A stretch of 64,000 nt of DNA from Sphingopyxis sp. Root154 (GTDB lineage: Bacteria; Pseudomonadota; Alphaproteobacteria; Sphingomonadales; Sphingomonadaceae), in contig NZ_LMGI01000002.1 in assembly GCF_001427105.1 (NCBI RefSeq), forward strand, positions 1,323,411-1,387,410, in the 5' to 3' direction. The notes beneath the pieces are model-generated. The model worked only from the letters and a program-made list of their open reading frames with translations, had not been told where the DNA came from and ran no database searches. Positions 61,616-64,000 of the stretch are shown piece by piece (within the stretch, counting starts at the first letter, position 1; each line of letters opens with the position of its first letter). A program made the position numbers and the translations under genes.

Positions 61616-62188
61616 ATGACGAAAGACGTAGGCGAGGACGCACCGGCCAAAAAGGCCAAGGCGAAAGGCAAGGCGAAAACCGCCAAGCCACCGGTGCGCG
61701 TCTATGAACGCCCGCGCGGCGGCGAAGCGCGCATGGTCTCCGACCTCGTTCCCGAAATCGGCCGCGCCGCCTTTCGCAAATTCGGCTTTGTCCAAAGCTC
61801 GGTCGTCAGCCGCTGGCGCGAGATCGTCGGCGACCGCCTCGCCGACGTCACCCAACCCGCGATGATCCGCTTTCCGGCGGGCCAGAAAGCCGGCGGCACG
61901 CTACACTTGACGATCAGCGGCGCGCACGCCCCGATGCTCCAGCATGTCGCGCCCGACATCATCGGCGCGGTCAACCGCTTCTTCGGCTACGCCGCCGTCG
62001 CCCAGGTCCGCATGACGCACGGCCAGGTCACCCCCGCCGCGCCCGTTCAGCAGCCGGCAATGCTGAAACCCGTACCCGCCGAACTGGGGGACAGCCTGCG
62101 CGACATCGGCGACCCGGAACTGCGCACCGTGCTCGAACGCATGGCGGCAGGACTGGCGACGCCGCCCAAGCTTCCCCGTATCAGCTAG
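61616..62188 (+). CDS. dciA: DciA-like DUF721 protein
   Basis: A 190-residue protein with a basic lysine-rich tail (about 1-28) and a DUF721 domain (about 45-150, VVSRWREIVGDRLADVTQP as the core). DciA proteins load the replicative helicase in bacteria lacking DnaC; function here is by family. The ATG at 61616 was chosen, with 61604 an alternative. It is followed 15 bases later by the first DsbA-like gene. Confidence 0.88.
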   Translation: MTKDVGEDAPAKKAKAKGKAKTAKPPVRVYERPRGGEARMVSDLVPEIGRAAFRKFGFVQSSVVSRWREIVGDRLADVTQPAMIRFPAGQKAGGTLHLTISGAHAPMLQHVAPDIIGAVNRFFGYAAVAQVRMTHGQVTPAAPVQQPAMLKPVPAELGDSLRDIGDPELRTVLERMAAGLATPPKLPRIS

Positions 62189-62203
62189 GAAAGACGGCCG
62201 ACG

Positions 62204-62920
62204 ATGTCCGCTTTTGACGACCCGCTTCTCGATCGCCGTGCGGCGGTGCTGGCACTCTCGGGCGCCGCACTCGGCCTGATCGCCGCAACCCCCGCGAAAC
62301 CAACGCTCTGGTCGCAGACCGTCACGACGACCCCAATCGGCGCCGTCCTCATCGGCAATCCCGCCGCGAAAGTGCGGGTCGTCGAATATTTCAGCTACAC
62401 CTGCCACGTCTGCGCCGATTTCGCGAAGGCGAGCGCGCTGCCGCTGAAGACGGGCTATGTCGATCGCGGGCTCGTGCTCTTCGAATATCGCAACCTCGTG
62501 CGCGACCCCGTCGACATGACCGCGGCGCTGCTCGCGCGCTGCGGCGGGACAAAGGCGTTCGCCGGCAACCATCAGGCGATCTTCAACAATTTCCCCGCAC
62601 TGATCGCCAGCATCCAGAAGGCGACCGAGGCGCAGAAGAAGAACTGGTTCGAAGGCACCACCGGCGAGCGCGCCCGAAAGATCGCCGCCGGCACGGGGCT
62701 CACCGCACTGATGCGCGCGCGCGGCTACACACAGGCGCAGATCGACGCCGCACTCGACAGCGAGGTGGCGCAGGCCGAACTCACCGGCATGACCAACATC
62801 GGCCTCAACGCCGACCGCGTCGAAGGCACGCCAAGCTTTTTCGTCAATGGCCGCAATGCCGGGGTCACCGCATGGCCCGCACTCAAATCGAAACTCGACC
62901 TTGCGATCAAGGCCGCTTAA
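62204..62920 (+). CDS. DsbA-family thioredoxin-fold protein
   Basis: A 238-residue thiol-disulfide protein. The N-terminus has a twin-arginine-adjacent hydrophobic stretch (RRAAVLALSGAALGLIAA, about 11-28), so it is exported or anchored. The redox motif is CHVC (67-70) and the cis-proline loop is GTPSFFVNG near residue 207. A helical insertion lies between. It likely forms or isomerises disulfides in the periplasm. It is the first of a tandem pair, 37 bases before the second. Confidence 0.9.
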   Translation: MSAFDDPLLDRRAAVLALSGAALGLIAATPAKPTLWSQTVTTTPIGAVLIGNPAAKVRVVEYFSYTCHVCADFAKASALPLKTGYVDRGLVLFEYRNLVRDPVDMTAALLARCGGTKAFAGNHQAIFNNFPALIASIQKATEAQKKNWFEGTTGERARKIAAGTGLTALMRARGYTQAQIDAALDSEVAQAELTGMTNIGLNADRVEGTPSFFVNGRNAGVTAWPALKSKLDLAIKAA

Positions 62921-62957
62921 AAGCGCCGCATTCCCGTTCTGTGGAGAAAGTAAGAAT

Positions 62958-63698
62958 ATGACCGCATCGCTTCGTATCGCCCTTTTGTCTTCGCTCGGCG
63001 CGCTCGCCCTCGCCGGTTGCGGCGACGGCGCGACAGACCCCGCCAAGGAACAGTCCGTGGTCGCCAAGGTCGCGCCTCCGGCCGGCAAGACCTGGTCGCA
63101 GGTCGTGCGCGTCGACGGCGATGGCGTCGTAATGGGCAATCCCGACGCGCCGATCAAACTCGAGGAATTTGGCGCCTTCACCTGCGGTCACTGTGCGCAG
63201 TTCGCCAAGGATTCGCACGAAGAGCTGAAGCGCGACTTCGTCGACACCGGCCGCGTCTCGTACAAGCTGACGCCGTTCATGCTCCACCCCGTCGACGCGA
63301 TTGCGGGCGCGATCGTCAAATGCACCAGCCCCGATCGCTTCTTCCCGCTCGCCGACGCCACCTTCCTCGAGCATGAGGCGTTCATCGCGGGCGCGTCGAA
63401 GCCCCAGCCGGGGATCGAGGAAGCGATGAAGCTGCCCCCCGCGCAGCGCTTTACCGCGCTCGCTAAGGGCTGGGGCATCGATCAATTCTATCAGCAGCGC
63501 GGTGTCCCCGCCGCGACGATCCAGCAGTGTCTCGCCAAGGTCGAAAATGTCGAGGCCATCGAAAAGGGCACCAACGCCGGGGTCGAAAAATATCAGATCA
63601 CCGGCACGCCGACCTTCATCATCAACGGTCAGGTTGTCGAGGGCGTCGCGGCCTGGGGCCTGCTCCGCGACCGCCTCCGTACGATGGGCGCACGCTGA
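62958..63698 (+). CDS. DsbA-family lipoprotein
   Basis: A 246-residue DsbA-like protein with a lipobox (LALAGC, Cys21), so probably membrane-anchored. The redox motif is CGHC (76-79), the same dipeptide as protein disulfide isomerase, and the cis-proline loop is GTPTFIING at about 211-219. It is a diverged tandem paralogue of the previous gene; differing central dipeptides (HV and GH) suggest different redox potentials. GGAG lies 11 bases before the ATG. Confidence 0.9.
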   Translation: MTASLRIALLSSLGALALAGCGDGATDPAKEQSVVAKVAPPAGKTWSQVVRVDGDGVVMGNPDAPIKLEEFGAFTCGHCAQFAKDSHEELKRDFVDTGRVSYKLTPFMLHPVDAIAGAIVKCTSPDRFFPLADATFLEHEAFIAGASKPQPGIEEAMKLPPAQRFTALAKGWGIDQFYQQRGVPAATIQQCLAKVENVEAIEKGTNAGVEKYQITGTPTFIINGQVVEGVAAWGLLRDRLRTMGAR

Positions 63699-63708
63699 CC
63701 GAATTTGC

Positions 63709-63739
63709 CAAGGGGGCAGGGGTTAACCCTACCCCCTTG
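63709..63739 (+). terminator. Hairpin between the DsbA-like gene and smc
   Basis: CAAGGGGGCAGGG and CCCTACCCCCTTG pair over 12 of 13 positions with a GTTAA loop, beginning 11 bases past the stop. No U-tract follows, so termination may be partial. Confidence 0.6.
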
Positions 63740-63835
63740 CGACTCCCCCCGCCGCGCGGCATGACGGCTTCATGGGGGATATGTGACGACAAGGTTGCAC
63801 CAGCTCCGATTCGATGAGCTGCACGGGAGCGTTCC

Positions 63836-64000
63836 GTGCAGATAAAGCGGCTGCGCCTGACCGGTTTCAAAAGCTTCGTCGAACCCACTGAACTCCGCAT
63901 CGAACCCGGGTTGACCGGCGTCGTCGGCCCCAATGGCTGCGGTAAATCCAACCTGCTCGAAGCGATCCGCTGGGTGATGGGCGAATCCAGCCCCAAATCG
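63836..64000 (+). CDS. smc: Chromosome segregation protein SMC (5' part)
   Basis: The first 55 codons are visible; the gene runs off the window. It starts with GTG, preceded by GGGAG at six bases. [20 protein letters not shown] and the Walker [17 protein letters not shown] (31-46) are the N-terminal ATPase half of SMC, the coiled-coil condensin that compacts and segregates chromosomes. Confidence 0.95.
   Translation, partial: MQIKRLRLTGFKSFVEPTELRIEPGLTGVVGPNGCGKSNLLEAIRWVMGESSPKS

Overview
The window is GC-rich chromosomal DNA from an alphaproteobacterium, almost certainly order Sphingomonadales; gene content and order look most like Sphingopyxis or a close relative. This is inferred from family content: a DUF4167 protein beside prmC-prfA, DUF2497/PopZ-like and DciA proteins, a helix-turn-helix/DUF4019 regulator, pcm next to tolC, and tandem DsbA-like genes in front of smc. 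No prophage, insertion sequence, CRISPR array or rRNA was seen, and only one tRNA (Cys). Most of it is dense core genome with many 1-4 base start/stop overlaps.

Region by region. 1-7.3 kb (minus): two adjacent DUF4139 secreted proteins, a charged repeat-rich DUF4167 protein, then hisS-prfA-prmC (translation). 7.4-9.9 kb (plus): an M61 peptidase and inorganic pyrophosphatase. 9.9-14.5 kb (minus): MscS channel, cystathionine-lyase-like enzyme, mercaptopyruvate sulfurtransferase and a proline-rich membrane protein. 14.6-20 kb: queF, a thioesterase, a tiny secreted membrane protein, a cytochrome P450 and an M1 lipoprotein aminopeptidase. 20-25.5 kb: a globin-like gene overlapping a HerA-like ATPase, a lower-GC patch with a DMT exporter, a VOC protein and a DegP-type protease. 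25.6-36.3 kb: hflKC, apbC, a CoA-binding protein, two lipoproteins, an orphan Tat-exported molybdenum hydroxylase subunit, ferrochelatase, a DUF1963 protein and phaB. 36.4-45.2 kb: a membrane-tethered LuxR-type regulator, two small genes, an ATP-grasp enzyme coupled to the giant NAD-glutamate dehydrogenase, and a PAS-like protein. 45.5-54.9 kb: DUF983 and MocR-type genes, then a TetR-controlled RND efflux operon and an OsmC-like protein. 55-64 kb: a possible stand-alone 23-codon gene, tRNA-Cys, pcm-tolC, a PopZ-like protein, nudC, a serine hydrolase, mutY, dciA, two DsbA-like proteins and the start of smc.

How the genes work together. Clear functional units are the release-factor module (PrfA and the PrmC enzyme that methylates its GGQ glutamine), the envelope quality-control set (DegP, HflK, HflC), and the efflux operon, whose TetR gene and structural genes share an exact 12-bp operator-like sequence over both predicted -10 boxes. 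The most unusual signals are non-coding or very small: a terminator whose 3' arm is also the ribosome-binding site of the next gene, a direct-repeat motif shared by two envelope-protein genes, and the promoter-ORF-terminator unit near 55.1 kb.
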